Source: Leifsonia psychrotolerans
GTDB taxonomy: Bacteria > Actinomycetota > Actinomycetes > Actinomycetales > Microbacteriaceae
Assembly: GCF_013410665.1 (NCBI RefSeq)
Contig: NZ_JACCFM010000001.1
Span: 3,286,001 to 3,350,000 of the forward strand
Direction: 5' to 3'
DNA length: 64,000 nucleotides
Shown here: in pieces, positions 8,919 through 17,938 of the stretch
How positions within the stretch are numbered: position 1 is the stretch's first letter
Layout of the letters: each line of letters begins with the position of its first letter
The notes under the pieces: generated by a model
What the model saw: the letters and a program-made list of their open reading frames with translations, nothing else
Told to the model about the DNA's origin: nothing
The model's database searches: none
Program-made: the position numbers and the translations under genes

Positions 8919-10597
8919 GCAAAGATCACGAGCCCGATCCGGGGCTTGAGTGGTTGAACTCTCAGTTCGGCGGCGAGAAGTCGAGCAGTACGAACGCCTC
9001 CGAAACTGATGCCGACACCACGCCTGACGCTGGCACCGCCTCCGATCCGACGGATGCCGATGCCGATACCGATGCCGATGCCGCTACCGACGCCGCTGAG
9101 CCTGCTGATGTGGATGCCGCTACCGATGCCGCTGAGCCGGCGGCGGCGGGGTTTGTGCCGGCCGCGTGGCCGGTTCTCGAACCTGACGCGTCCCAGGTGA
9201 TCGTTCCCATGGCTGATTCTCCCGAGCAATCGGCCTCGATCGAGTCGCTGACTCCCGTTGATGTTTCTGCGTCCGCCGCTCATTCGGTCACGCCTGCAGC
9301 GCCTGAGGTTGCAGCGCCTGAGGTTGCAACGACTGAGGGTGAAGAACCCTGGTGGACGACATACGTGCAGTCGCCGCTCGTTCTCAGCACTGAAGAAATC
9401 GCCCTGCCGGCGAGTGCCGCCTCGGCTCCGTCTATCCCGAGGTCCGCCCCACGCTCTGCTCCGGCTCCGGCCCCGGTTCCGACCCGCGACGTGGCGGCCG
9501 ACTCGGAATCCAAGCCAGAGGACACAACAGCTCCAGGTTTCAACCCAGGCTCAGAGACCACTCGTGGTCTCACTTTTGACGAGCTGACGCAGGGCGCTGG
9601 TGCGGCTGCAGCGGCTGCCGCCCCTCCCGCTGCGACGCCCGATACTGCGACGCCCGATACTGTGACGCCCGATACTGCGACGCCCGACACCACTGCACCC
9701 GCCCAACTCGCCGCGGCGATTGCAGCGGCGGCCGCACTCCCCGTCGCCGACTCGGCAGCACTACCGCCTCAGGCCTCACCGGCGGCGACAACCTCAGCCG
9801 CTACTGCGAGCACGGCCGCTGCCAATTCAGCCGCCGTCTCGGTGGACGCTGTACTGCCCGCGTCGTCGCCGTTCGATCCGCCAGCCTCGGGGCGGGCATC
9901 CGCTTCGGGGACGCGAGGCGTCCCGAAGGAGCCGCGCACCCCGAAAGACTCACTTACCCCGAAAGGCCCGAGCGCCCCGAAGGAGCCGCGCACTTCGACG
10001 GGCCCGGGCAGCCCCAGCGCGACGCGGAAGATCCTGATTTCGATTGCTGCCGCACTGCTGGTCATCCTCGTTCTCGGGGGGCTGTTCCTTCTGGGGCAGA
10101 AAGTCGGTGGCGGCGTTCCTGTCGCTGCGCCGACTCCCACAGCAACACCGACTCCCACGCCGACTCCCACTCCCACTCCCACTCCGACGGTGGAACCCAC
10201 GGGCGCGCAGTCGGTGGGCGAGCATGCTTGGAACACCCTGCGCGGCGGGGAGTGCCTGCAGCCGTACACGTCGCCGTGGAGTGAAGAATTCACGGTCGCC
10301 GACTGTGCCGCGCCGCACGCGGGCCAGCTGGTCTACCGGGGTGTGTTGAACGCCGACCCGGCAGCGATATACCCGGGTGAGGCCGAATTAGCCGCGCAGA
10401 TGAACCTGCTGTGCAGTGCGCCCGGCGTCATCGACCTGGTCGCGGCCGGCCCGTACCCCGACGTGCAGGTGCAGGGGAGCTTCCCGGCCACTGCTGAACA
10501 GTGGACTGACGGCGACCGCTTCTACTACTGCTTCGTCAGTCGCGCATCGGGTGAGCCGTTCACGACCAGCCTTGCTGGCCCCGGTCCCGCGGCCTGA
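8915..10597 (+). CDS. Membrane protein with Ala/Pro/Thr-rich cytoplasmic region and C-terminal septum-formation domain
   Basis: A 560-residue protein starting with GTG overlapping the pyrE stop. Residues 1 to about 365 are low-complexity, rich in Ala, Asp, Pro and Thr, with direct repeats such as A-T-P-D-T (about 238-258) and K-E-P-R-T-P-K. One transmembrane helix spans about 371-391. It is followed by a T-P-T-P linker and a compact extracytoplasmic domain (about 434-560) with four cysteines, starting G-E-C-L and ending near F-Y-Y-C-F-V. That domain resembles the actinobacterial septum-formation (Septum_form-like) domain. Function is not established; a role at the cell envelope is likely. The repeat-rich N-terminus probably varies in length between strains. 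Confidence 0.75.
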   Translation: MSKDHEPDPGLEWLNSQFGGEKSSSTNASETDADTTPDAGTASDPTDADADTDADAATDAAEPADVDAATDAAEPAAAGFVPAAWPVLEPDASQVIVPMADSPEQSASIESLTPVDVSASAAHSVTPAAPEVAAPEVATTEGEEPWWTTYVQSPLVLSTEEIALPASAASAPSIPRSAPRSAPAPAPVPTRDVAADSESKPEDTTAPGFNPGSETTRGLTFDELTQGAGAAAAAAAPPAATPDTATPDTVTPDTATPDTTAPAQLAAAIAAAAALPVADSAALPPQASPAATTSAATASTAAANSAAVSVDAVLPASSPFDPPASGRASASGTRGVPKEPRTPKDSLTPKGPSAPKEPRTSTGPGSPSATRKILISIAAALLVILVLGGLFLLGQKVGGGVPVAAPTPTATPTPTPTPTPTPTPTVEPTGAQSVGEHAWNTLRGGECLQPYTSPWSEEFTVADCAAPHAGQLVYRGVLNADPAAIYPGEAELAAQMNLLCSAPGVIDLVAAGPYPDVQVQGSFPATAEQWTDGDRFYYCFVSRASGEPFTTSLAGPGPAA

Positions 10598-10647
10598 CGT
10601 AGCTACGCAGAAGACGGACCGGATGCCGCCACTCGCGCAGCCCGTGC

Positions 10648-11448
10648 TCAGATCTCGTCTGACTCCGACGGTGCGGCCGTAACAAGCTTGTGCACGCCCG
10701 ACAGAATTTCGTCGGGACGGAACGGGTAGCGGTTGATCTCGGCCTCATCGCTGATTCCGGTCATCACCAGAATGGTGTGCAGGCCCGCCTCGATGCCCGC
10801 GATGATGTCGGTGTCCATGCGGTCACCGATCATTCCGGTGTTCTCCGAGTGCGCCCCGATCTTGTTCATCGCCGAGCGGAACATCATCGGGTTGGGCTTG
10901 CCCACGACGTACGGGTCCATCCCGGTAGCTTTCGTGATCAGAGCGGCAATCGCCCCGGTCGCCGGCATGGGACCGTCGACGCTCGGGCCCGTGGCATCCG
11001 GGTTCGTCACGATGAAACGTGCGCCCTTTGCGATCAAACGGATGGCCTTGGTGATTGCCTCGAACGAGTAGTTGCGAGTTTCGCCGACGACGACATAGTC
11101 GGGGTCGGTCTCGGTCATGATGAAGCCTGCCTCGTGCAGGGCGGTCGTCAGGCCGGCCTCACCGATCACGAACGCGCTGCCGCCGGGGATCTGGGAGCGC
11201 AGAAAGTCGGCCGTTGCGAGGGCGGAGGTCCAGATGCGGTCTTCTGGAACGTTCAAGCCCGAATCGCGCAGGCGCGCACTCAGATCGCGCGGAGTGAAAA
11301 TCGAGTTGTTCGTGAGAACCAAAAACGGGGTGCCGGTGTCGGTCCACTGCTGGAGCAGCGCTGCTGCTCCGGGCAGGGCGGCGTTTTCATGCACGAGCAC
11401 GCCATCCATGTCAGTAAGCCAGCATTCGATCTCGTCGCGACGTGCCAT
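10648..11448 (-). CDS. HAD-IIA family sugar-phosphate phosphatase (NagD-like)
   Basis: 266 residues from the ATG at 11448, preferred over the ATG six bases upstream because GGAAGG lies 6 nt before it. HAD motif I is D-M-D-G-V-L (13-18), motif II is V-L-T-N-N-S, and the late motifs are G-K-P-N-P-M-M-F and M-I-G-D-R-M-D-T-D-I. The large C2-type cap between motifs II and III is typical of NagD/AraL-like enzymes that dephosphorylate nucleotides or sugar phosphates. Convergent with the upstream septum-domain gene with a 50-bp gap. Precise substrate unknown. Confidence 0.88.
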   Translation of the reverse strand: MARRDEIECWLTDMDGVLVHENAALPGAAALLQQWTDTGTPFLVLTNNSIFTPRDLSARLRDSGLNVPEDRIWTSALATADFLRSQIPGGSAFVIGEAGLTTALHEAGFIMTETDPDYVVVGETRNYSFEAITKAIRLIAKGARFIVTNPDATGPSVDGPMPATGAIAALITKATGMDPYVVGKPNPMMFRSAMNKIGAHSENTGMIGDRMDTDIIAGIEAGLHTILVMTGISDEAEINRYPFRPDEILSGVHKLVTAAPSESDEI

Positions 11449-11550
11449 GAGCATCCTTCCGTCGTCTCCAGCCTAGGGCGAATCCGGAGTGCAGTCGTCA
11501 CCCTGTCGGGCCCCGCCGTCTCGAACGAGGAGGCGACGCGATGAGGGGCG

Positions 11551-12192
11551 CTAGGCAGTGACCCAGATCGAGGCCAGGGCCTCCGCCGTCAACCTAACCG
11601 TCAAGCCGGGTCCCACCCGGATTCCGCCATCCACCCGCTCAATCGGCGAGTCGATGCCGACCTCGTGGCCCGCCAGCAGGCGAAGCACCGCCGGATCTCT
11701 GTCACTGATACGCACAATCGAACCGGTGTGGCCGAGAGGGGCCGTGGCGAGCACCACCCCGCGAACGGATGCGACGCTGCCGTCCACCGCCGGAATGGCA
11801 TCGCCGTGCGGATCGTGGGTGGGGGAGCCCAGCCGAGCATCGATGGCTGCCAGGAGGCGGTCAGAGATCGAATGCTCGAGAATCTCGGCCTCGTCGTGCA
11901 CTTCATCCCAGTCGTAACCCATTTCCTGCACAAGCCAGGTCTCGATCAGTCGATGCCGACGCACCACGGCCGTGGCGCGCAGCGAACCGGCGTCCGTCAG
12001 CGTCAGTGGGCCGTAGGGCACATGCGTGATCTGTCCCGCAGCGGCCAGCTTCTTCACCATTTCGGTGACGGATGACGGAGCCACACCCAGTCGCGCGGCC
12101 AGCGCAGACGGGGTGATCGGGTTGGGTTGCCATTCGGTGTGCGCGTAAATGGTCTTAAGGTAGTCTTCGGCGGCGGGAGTGGTGTGCTTCAT
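11551..12192 (-). CDS. mntR: DtxR/MntR-family metal-dependent repressor
   Basis: A 213-residue DtxR-type regulator. The N-terminal winged helix (about 1-65) has the usual A-A-E-D-Y-L-K-T-I-Y opening and V-A-P-S-S-V-T-E-M-V-K-K-L recognition helix. The dimerisation/metal segment (about 75-145) contains H-R-L-I-E-T-W-L and H-D-E-A-E-I-L-E-H metal ligands. A C-terminal FeoA/SH3-like domain follows (about 150-210). It sits 25 nt downstream of mntH on the same strand with TGGAGAAG before its ATG, so mntH-mntR form an operon. Manganese is the likely effector from context; iron cannot be excluded. Confidence 0.88.
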   Translation of the reverse strand: MKHTTPAAEDYLKTIYAHTEWQPNPITPSALAARLGVAPSSVTEMVKKLAAAGQITHVPYGPLTLTDAGSLRATAVVRRHRLIETWLVQEMGYDWDEVHDEAEILEHSISDRLLAAIDARLGSPTHDPHGDAIPAVDGSVASVRGVVLATAPLGHTGSIVRISDRDPAVLRLLAGHEVGIDSPIERVDGGIRVGPGLTVRLTAEALASIWVTA

Positions 12193-12217
12193 GGCTTCTC
12201 CAGGCTAGCCCCGCCCG

Positions 12218-13555
12218 TTACGCAAACACGAGCACGAGCAGCACGATGTTGAGTGTCACGAGCAGCACGGCGCAGAGCGCTCCGATCACGGTGGTGAACC
12301 AGCGGTTGCGAAACACGCCGAGCAGCCCGCGCTGGGCCGTCAGCCAGACCAGTGGAATCAGGGCGAACGGAATTCCGAACGACAGCACGACCTGGCTCAG
12401 CACGAGTGCCTGCGTGGGGTCAAAGCCGACGCCCAGAATGAACAGGGCGGGGATGAGCGAGATGCTGCGTCGCAGCAGCAGCGACATCCGCAGGTTGAGC
12501 AGACCGTGCATGATTTCGGCGCCTGCATAGGCGCCGACCGACGTCGACGCCAGCCCGGATGCGAGCAGCCCGACGGCGAATATCGTCGCGATCACAGGCC
12601 CCAGCGAGTCGTAGAGCGCGCGATAGGCGCCCTCGAGCGTGTCGGTTCCCTGCACACCTTGCAGAGCGGATGCGGCCAGCAGCAACAGCACCACGTTGAC
12701 CGTGCCGGCGATCGTGAGGGCCAGGGTCACGTCCCATTTCGTGGCCCAGAGCAGCCGACGGGTGTCGGATGGTGCCCGCAGCTCCGGGAACCGGTCGCGG
12801 GCCAGCGCGGAGTGGGCATAGATGGCGTGCGGCATGATCGTCGCGCCGAGAATCGACGCCGCGAGCAGCACCGAGTCACTGCCGCTGAAGCGTGGAACGA
12901 GTCCACCCAGCACTCCGGCGGCATCCGGCGGCGCGAAAAAGATTCCCACGGTAAATCCCACGGTGATGATCACGAGAAGCGCGATGATGACGCCCTCGAA
13001 CGACCGCGGCCCGCGGCGGTTCTGTACCGAGAGCACGATCATCGAGACCACGCCGGTGATCACACCGCCGAGCAGAAGCGGCACGTTGAACAGCAGGTTG
13101 AGCGCGACCGCCCCACCGATGATCTCGGCGAGGTCGGTGGCCATCGCCACGAGTTCGGCCTGAACCCAGTACAGGCGGCGAGCGAGCGGCCGGGTGAGCC
13201 GTGCGCCCAGAATTTCGGGCAGGCTCTTACCCGTCACGATTCCGAGCTTCGCCGAGAGGTATTGCACCAGCCAGGCCATCACGTTTCCGGCAACGACCAC
13301 CCAGAGCAGAAGATAACCGTAGCTGGCGCCGGCCGACATGTTGCTGGCGACATTGCCCGGGTCGAGGTAGGCGATACCGGCGACGAGCGCCGGGCCCAGC
13401 AGCCAGAGCAGGCGAACTGGTGTGGGACGACCGGCGCGGGCGGCGCGGCACGCTGCATCGTCACCGGGCGCACTCCGCTCTGCAGTGGTGTCGTCGGACG
13501 TTGCGTCGGACGACGAGAGTGGCACGGGATCCGCCGTCATCGGTTTTTTAGGCAC
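12218..13555 (-). CDS. mntH: Nramp-family divalent metal (Mn2+) transporter
   Basis: A 445-residue proton-coupled metal importer with about eleven membrane helices. Both metal-site helix breaks are present: D-P-G-N (65-68) in TM1 and M-P-H-A-I-Y-A-H-S (241-249) in TM6, matching the consensus of functional Nramp transporters. The start is read as GTG at 13555. On the minus strand a -10-like TAGTAT ends exactly 6 nt before it, so the mRNA is probably leaderless; the alternative ATG at codon 6 has no ribosome site. Two operator-like sites overlap the promoter and start codon (13547-13590). The hydrophilic N-terminal tail is about 45 residues. Confidence 0.9.
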   Translation of the reverse strand: MPKKPMTADPVPLSSSDATSDDTTAERSAPGDDAACRAARAGRPTPVRLLWLLGPALVAGIAYLDPGNVASNMSAGASYGYLLLWVVVAGNVMAWLVQYLSAKLGIVTGKSLPEILGARLTRPLARRLYWVQAELVAMATDLAEIIGGAVALNLLFNVPLLLGGVITGVVSMIVLSVQNRRGPRSFEGVIIALLVIITVGFTVGIFFAPPDAAGVLGGLVPRFSGSDSVLLAASILGATIMPHAIYAHSALARDRFPELRAPSDTRRLLWATKWDVTLALTIAGTVNVVLLLLAASALQGVQGTDTLEGAYRALYDSLGPVIATIFAVGLLASGLASTSVGAYAGAEIMHGLLNLRMSLLLRRSISLIPALFILGVGFDPTQALVLSQVVLSFGIPFALIPLVWLTAQRGLLGVFRNRWFTTVIGALCAVLLVTLNIVLLVLVFA

Positions 13556-13590
13556 ACCGAAATACTAGACGATATTTAGGTGCCCCGAAA
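13547..13590 (-). promoter_or_regulatory. mntH promoter with two tandem MntR/DtxR-like operators
   Basis: Two copies of the imperfect palindrome TTTAGG-N4-CCGAAA occur at 13547-13562 and 13575-13590, exactly 28 bp apart. They resemble DtxR-class half-sites (AGG/CCT core). The -10-like TAGTAT (minus strand, 13567-13562) lies between and partly inside them, and the GTG start codon (13555-13553) lies inside the proximal site. Binding of MntR here would block both polymerase and a leaderless start. Confidence 0.72.
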
Positions 13591-13724
13591 GATCTCAACG
13601 AGCGCGGGGTTCCGATCGCCGAAGGCTTGGCGCAGCGACCCGGCCGGGCCGGGTGGGGAAGAATCGTCGGCGCAATTCTCGAACAAAGAATCTAATTTCG
13701 CCCGCCTAATCATGAGAGATACTC

Positions 13725-13759
13725 TTGTTGTCGTCGAATGCTTGTTCTAAAATGGATGC
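13725..13759 (+). promoter_or_regulatory. Promoter of the 13E12/HNH gene, leaderless
   Basis: -35 TTGTTG at 13725-13730, 17-bp spacer, -10 TAAAAT at 13748-13753, and ATG 6 nt after the -10. The transcript probably begins at or next to the start codon; no ribosome site is seen. Confidence 0.6.
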
Positions 13760-15364
13760 ATGGACGACATGTTCGTAATCCCGCCAGAACCGACCTTCGA
13801 CCCGCCGAGTGTCCTCGGCCTCAAAGGGCATGCGGCGTGGGCTCCCGTCACTGGCACTGGCACTGGTGCTGGTGCTGGTGCTGGTGCTGGTGCTGGTTCG
13901 GCTCCACGGGAGCTGGTTTCCTCCCTGACCGCGATCATGGGCGCGCCGGCGCCTGTCACGGCTGTGGCCATCGATGTGGTCGGGCAGGCGATCGCTGATG
14001 CGGGAGTCGCCGTGCGGCAGGCGAACCGGGCGATGGCCGCGCACCTCGCCGCCCTGACCCGGGTGATCGAGGTGGCCCGGCAGAACCCGAGCATCTCCCT
14101 CACCGCGTCCGGGCTTCGCCAACCCGACGCCCTCGACCTGGCCGTGCGTTCGGCGGCAGTGGATGCGGCGTTGCACCTGCATCTCTCCTCCGACGTGGTG
14201 CGCACCCGCGCCCACGAAGGCCACGTGCTCACCCAGTCGTTGCCCCAGCTCTGGGCCCTGTTCCAGGACGGCACACTCGGTTACGCGCAGGCCAGCGCCG
14301 CGGTGCACTTTCTCACTAGCATCACCGACCCCGCCCAGGTCGGCGTGTTCGACACCGAACTGGCCGGGGTCGGCCCCACGCTGACACCCGGCGCGTTCCG
14401 ACAGAAGGCCCGCACCCTCGCCGAATGCCTCCGCGCCGAACCTGCCGCACACCGCCACGCCCACGACCTCGCCGAACGCCGTGTCAGCGTCGAACCGGTC
14501 CCCAACGGCATGGCCTGGCTGAACGCGAACATCAGCGGCGTCGACGCGACACGCATCAGCGCCCGCCTGAACGCCACAGCCAAACGCATCGCCCACAACG
14601 AAACCACCGCCCGCAGAAAAGCCATCGCAACCGCCCGCGCCACCGCCCGCCGCACCGCCCGACACGCCGGCCTGAGCCCCGCAGAGACCCAAGACCTCAT
14701 CGCGACAGCCGAACAGGATGCCGCCGCACGCTGTCGCCGCCGCTCCCGCGACCAGATCCGCGCCGACCTGCTCGTGGCCTGGCTGGCCGGAGACGGCACC
14801 CCCACCGCCGCGAAAGTGCGCCCCCTGCTGCTCGTGCCCATCCTCGGCCTGCTCGGCACAAGCGACCAGCCGGCCGTGCTGCAGGGCTACGGCCCCATCG
14901 ACCCCGTCACCACCGCGCAACTCTTCACCAACGCCCCCGCATTTCGCCGGGTCGGCACCGACCCGATCACCGGCGAGATCCTCAACTTCGACCGCACCCG
15001 CTACCGACCCAGCAAAGCCCAACGCGACCTACTCGCAGTGATCTATGGCACCTGCGCCTGCGACGGCTGCACCCGCCTCGCCGTCACCGCCGACATCGAC
15101 CACGTCAGAGAATGGGCCCGCGACACCGGCCCCACCAACCTCGCCAACCTGCTCCCCCTCTGCGGCCCCGACCACCGCCTGAAAACACACTCCACACTCA
15201 GATTCACAAAAGAACCCGACGGCTCCGTCACCATCAACACCCCCACCGGCTACCGCAGCCGCACCACCCCGGCACCCCCACTCCCGGATCGACTCCCGGG
15301 CCCACGACCGGGCCCACGACCAGGTTCACGACCGGCACCGCTACCCGTCGATCCACCGTTCTAA
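13760..15364 (+). CDS. 13E12/DUF222-family protein with C-terminal HNH nuclease domain
   Basis: A 534-residue member of the 13E12-repeat/DUF222 family, which is highly multiplied in actinobacteria. After a Gly-Thr/Gly-Ala repeat at residues 32-47 (a hexanucleotide microrepeat in DNA) comes the alpha-helical DUF222 region (about 50-400). The HNH motif follows: C-x-C-x-x-C at about 430-436, A-D-I-D-H-V at about 442-447, and L-C-G-P-D-H-R-L-K-T-H near 470-480. The tail is Pro/Arg/Gly-repeat. The DNA is extremely GC-rich, so open frames on all strands here are shadows. Its biological role is not known. Confidence 0.85.
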   Translation: MDDMFVIPPEPTFDPPSVLGLKGHAAWAPVTGTGTGAGAGAGAGAGSAPRELVSSLTAIMGAPAPVTAVAIDVVGQAIADAGVAVRQANRAMAAHLAALTRVIEVARQNPSISLTASGLRQPDALDLAVRSAAVDAALHLHLSSDVVRTRAHEGHVLTQSLPQLWALFQDGTLGYAQASAAVHFLTSITDPAQVGVFDTELAGVGPTLTPGAFRQKARTLAECLRAEPAAHRHAHDLAERRVSVEPVPNGMAWLNANISGVDATRISARLNATAKRIAHNETTARRKAIATARATARRTARHAGLSPAETQDLIATAEQDAAARCRRRSRDQIRADLLVAWLAGDGTPTAAKVRPLLLVPILGLLGTSDQPAVLQGYGPIDPVTTAQLFTNAPAFRRVGTDPITGEILNFDRTRYRPSKAQRDLLAVIYGTCACDGCTRLAVTADIDHVREWARDTGPTNLANLLPLCGPDHRLKTHSTLRFTKEPDGSVTINTPTGYRSRTTPAPPLPDRLPGPRPGPRPGSRPAPLPVDPPF

Positions 15365-15429
15365 CCCTGACCCGGTGGCCGCGCGACCAAAACCACCAGA
15401 ATGCGCCTCGCGACGGCTATCGTGTTCTC

Positions 15430-16611
15430 GTGGTCACTCCGCGACGAACCCCGGGCTCTCAGAGTTCACTTCGTGAAGCCAACAAGGCACGCGTCGTGAA
15501 CGCCGTCACGCGGCACGGCGGTCTCACCCAGGTCGAATTGGCCGGAGTCACCGGGCTCTCGGCGGCCAGCGTCTCGAACATCGTCAAAGAGCTCTCGACC
15601 AGCGGAGTCCTGCACACCTCCCGCACCACTCAGAACGGGCGCCGCGCGCAGTACGTCACTCTCGCCCACGCCCTCGGCCTCATCGTCGGGGTGCACTTCT
15701 CACGGCGGCACATGCGCATTGCCCTCACGGATGTCGCCCAAACAGTCGTCGCCGAAAACCACGTTCCGTTGGCCAAGGATCACCGCGCCGATAACGAACT
15801 CGACCGCGTCGCCCGCATGGTTGCCGACATGCTCGAATCCGTCAGCGGCTCCCTTGACGAGGTGCGTTCCGTCGGGATCGCGTTGCCGACGTCGGTCGAC
15901 AGCAAGACCGGCATGACCGCGCGCTCGGGGCTGTTGCGTGGGTGGGACGGCGTGCCGGTCGCCGACGTCTTGTCGTGGCGACTCGGTCGCCCGGTCTTCG
16001 TTGATAACGCCGCCAACCTCGCAGCGTTGGCCGAGCATCGGAGCGGTGCCTCACGCGGCCGCGCCGACTCCGTCTACCTCGACATCGGTGACGGTATCAG
16101 CGCTGGATTGATTATCAATGGGCAGCTTTTTCGGGGTTTCAGCGGGGGAGCGGGGGAGTTTGGGCACACCGTCATTCGCGACAACGGGCCGCTGTGCGCG
16201 TGCGGAACTCGGGGATGTCTGGAGGCGATCGCCGGGGGAGCCGCAGTGCTCAGTAACCTGCGCGAGAGCCACGGAGCGATGAAGCTGACCGATGTCGTCG
16301 TGCGTGCCATCGCTGGCGACGCCGGGTGCGCGCGCGAAATCGTGAACGCAGGGCGAAGCATCGGTGTTGCGGCAGCGAATCTCTGTAATCTGATCGCCCC
16401 CGAGCGCCTCGTGATCGGCGGCGAGCTTGCCCGGGCCGGCGAATTGCTGATCGGGCCGATCCGACATGCCGTGGAGCGAGCGGTACTGGTCAGTGAAGGC
16501 TCGCTGCCGAACATCGTCCCGGCAGAACTGGGCGAGCGGAGTGCGGTTCTCGGTGCCGTCGTCTTCGCAATCGACCAGCTCTCCGTCACCTCTGCGGAGA
16601 TCGTAGCCTGA
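15430..16611 (+). CDS. ROK-family transcriptional regulator
   Basis: The frame is open from far upstream inside the HNH gene, but the true start is most likely GTG at 15430. TATCGT lies 6 nt before it (leaderless pattern), and translation from there begins just ahead of the winged helix. The 393-residue product has an N-terminal HTH (about 10-75; L-T-Q-V-E-L-A-G-V-T-G-L-S-A-A-S-V-S) and a C-terminal sugar-kinase-like ROK domain with the zinc motif C-A-C-G-T-R-G-C-L-E. It stands directly upstream of a xylose/ribose-type ABC importer and probably represses it, with the sugar as inducer. Confidence 0.87.
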   Translation: MVTPRRTPGSQSSLREANKARVVNAVTRHGGLTQVELAGVTGLSAASVSNIVKELSTSGVLHTSRTTQNGRRAQYVTLAHALGLIVGVHFSRRHMRIALTDVAQTVVAENHVPLAKDHRADNELDRVARMVADMLESVSGSLDEVRSVGIALPTSVDSKTGMTARSGLLRGWDGVPVADVLSWRLGRPVFVDNAANLAALAEHRSGASRGRADSVYLDIGDGISAGLIINGQLFRGFSGGAGEFGHTVIRDNGPLCACGTRGCLEAIAGGAAVLSNLRESHGAMKLTDVVVRAIAGDAGCAREIVNAGRSIGVAAANLCNLIAPERLVIGGELARAGELLIGPIRHAVERAVLVSEGSLPNIVPAELGERSAVLGAVVFAIDQLSVTSAEIVA

Positions 16612-16708
16612 GCGTTACTTCATCATTGACTTCAGGCCTTGACGACAACTGTGCCTGGTGGAATGCTCAACGCACCGCCGCGCGGCGGCACGATTGAGAG
16701 GTAAGTCA

Positions 16709-17824
16709 ATGAAGATTTTCACCCGGAGAGCGCTCGTCGTAACGACCGCAATCCTGCTCACCGCGGGCACCCTCACAGCGTGTTCCAACGGCTCATCGAC
16801 GTCGAGCTCAAGCTCGGCGAACACTGCCGGTGCCTCGAGCGCCAAGATCGGGCTGCTTCTGCCTGACTCGGTGACCGCCCGGTATGAAAGTGCAGACAAG
16901 CCGTACTTCGAGGCGAAGGTCAAAGAGTTGTGCCCCGACTGCACAGTGCTCTATGCCAACGCCGACGGCGACGCGGCCAAGCAGCAACAGCAGGCCGAGT
17001 CGATGCTGACCCAGGGTGTCAAGGTGCTGGTGCTCGACCCGTTCGACGGTGTCGCGGCAGCCGCCATCGTGAATGAGGCGAAGGCTCAGAACGTTCCGGT
17101 CATCTCCTATGACCGCCTCATCGACAGCCCCGACCTGGCCTTCTACATTTCGTTCGACAATGAGAAAGTCGGCGAACTGCAGGGCACGGCACTGGTCGAC
17201 AAGCTGAAGAAAGACGGAGTCGCCCCCGGCGACGGAGGCATCCTGATGGTCAACGGGTCGCCCACCGACAACAACGCAACGTTGTTCAAGGCTGGTGCGC
17301 ACAAGATCATCGACCCGAGCGGCTACAAGATCCTCGCCGAGTACGACACACCGGGATGGGACCCTGCTCAGGCCCAGAACTGGGTCGCCGGTCAGCTGAC
17401 GCAGTTTGCCGGGCAGATCAAGGGTATCTACGCGGCCAATGACGGCACGGCGGGTGGTGCGATTGCTGCGGTGAAGGCTGCGGGTCTCACGCCGGTTCCG
17501 CCGACGACCGGGCAGGATGCCGAACTTGCTGGAATCCAGCGAATCCTCGCCGGTGACCAGTACATGACCGTGTACAAGGCACTCAAGCCCGAGGCGGAGC
17601 GGGCGGCTCAGCTCGCCGTCGACCTCGTCAACGGAAAGACAGTGAAGGGTGACACGACGGTGAAGACCGCCAGTGGCGCCGAGATTCAGTCGTTCCTGCT
17701 GACGCCGGTTTCTGTCACAGTCGACAACATTCAAAGCACCGTCGTCAAGGACGGTTTCTACACTGCCGCTGAAATCTGCACCCCAGATTACAAGGCAGCC
17801 TGCGACGCCGCAGGAATCAAGTAA
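16709..17824 (+). CDS. Sugar ABC transporter substrate-binding lipoprotein (XylF-like)
   Basis: ATG at 16709 with GAGAGG upstream is preferred over the in-frame 16658, because the signal peptide then starts normally (M-K-I-F-T-R-R). The lipobox is L-T-A-C with Cys25. The 371-residue periplasmic-binding type I protein has the pattern I-G-L-L-L-P-D ... R-Y-E, then Y-D-R-L-I (about 130) and N-D-G-T-A-G-G (about 245), typical of D-xylose binding proteins. It supplies the ATPase/permease pair that follows. A stem-loop at 17833-17871 separates it from the ATPase gene. Confidence 0.86.
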   Translation: MKIFTRRALVVTTAILLTAGTLTACSNGSSTSSSSSANTAGASSAKIGLLLPDSVTARYESADKPYFEAKVKELCPDCTVLYANADGDAAKQQQQAESMLTQGVKVLVLDPFDGVAAAAIVNEAKAQNVPVISYDRLIDSPDLAFYISFDNEKVGELQGTALVDKLKKDGVAPGDGGILMVNGSPTDNNATLFKAGAHKIIDPSGYKILAEYDTPGWDPAQAQNWVAGQLTQFAGQIKGIYAANDGTAGGAIAAVKAAGLTPVPPTTGQDAELAGIQRILAGDQYMTVYKALKPEAERAAQLAVDLVNGKTVKGDTTVKTASGAEIQSFLLTPVSVTVDNIQSTVVKDGFYTAAEICTPDYKAACDAAGIK

Positions 17825-17832
17825 CCACCCAG

Positions 17833-17871
17833 CCCGGTCGAGGGGCTCCCGCACAGTGACCCTCGACCGGG
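17833..17871 (+). terminator. Intercistronic hairpin after the sugar-binding protein
   Basis: Perfect 12-bp arms CCCGGTCGAGGG (17833-17844) and CCCTCGACCGGG (17860-17871) with a 15-nt loop, starting 8 nt after the stop codon. It likely reduces read-through into the ATPase gene and keeps the binding protein in excess. Confidence 0.65.
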
Positions 17872-17938
17872 TGTACTTTCCCCAACGCACCGCAAAGTGG
17901 CGGGGCACGCCCGGCCACAGCATTTCAAAGGAGAAATC

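Noticed and set aside
14425..15429. N-terminal extension of the ROK regulator
   Set aside because: The frame is open upstream only because of the GC-rich HNH gene; the extension is Arg/Pro-rich shadow sequence, and a leaderless GTG start is present at 15430.
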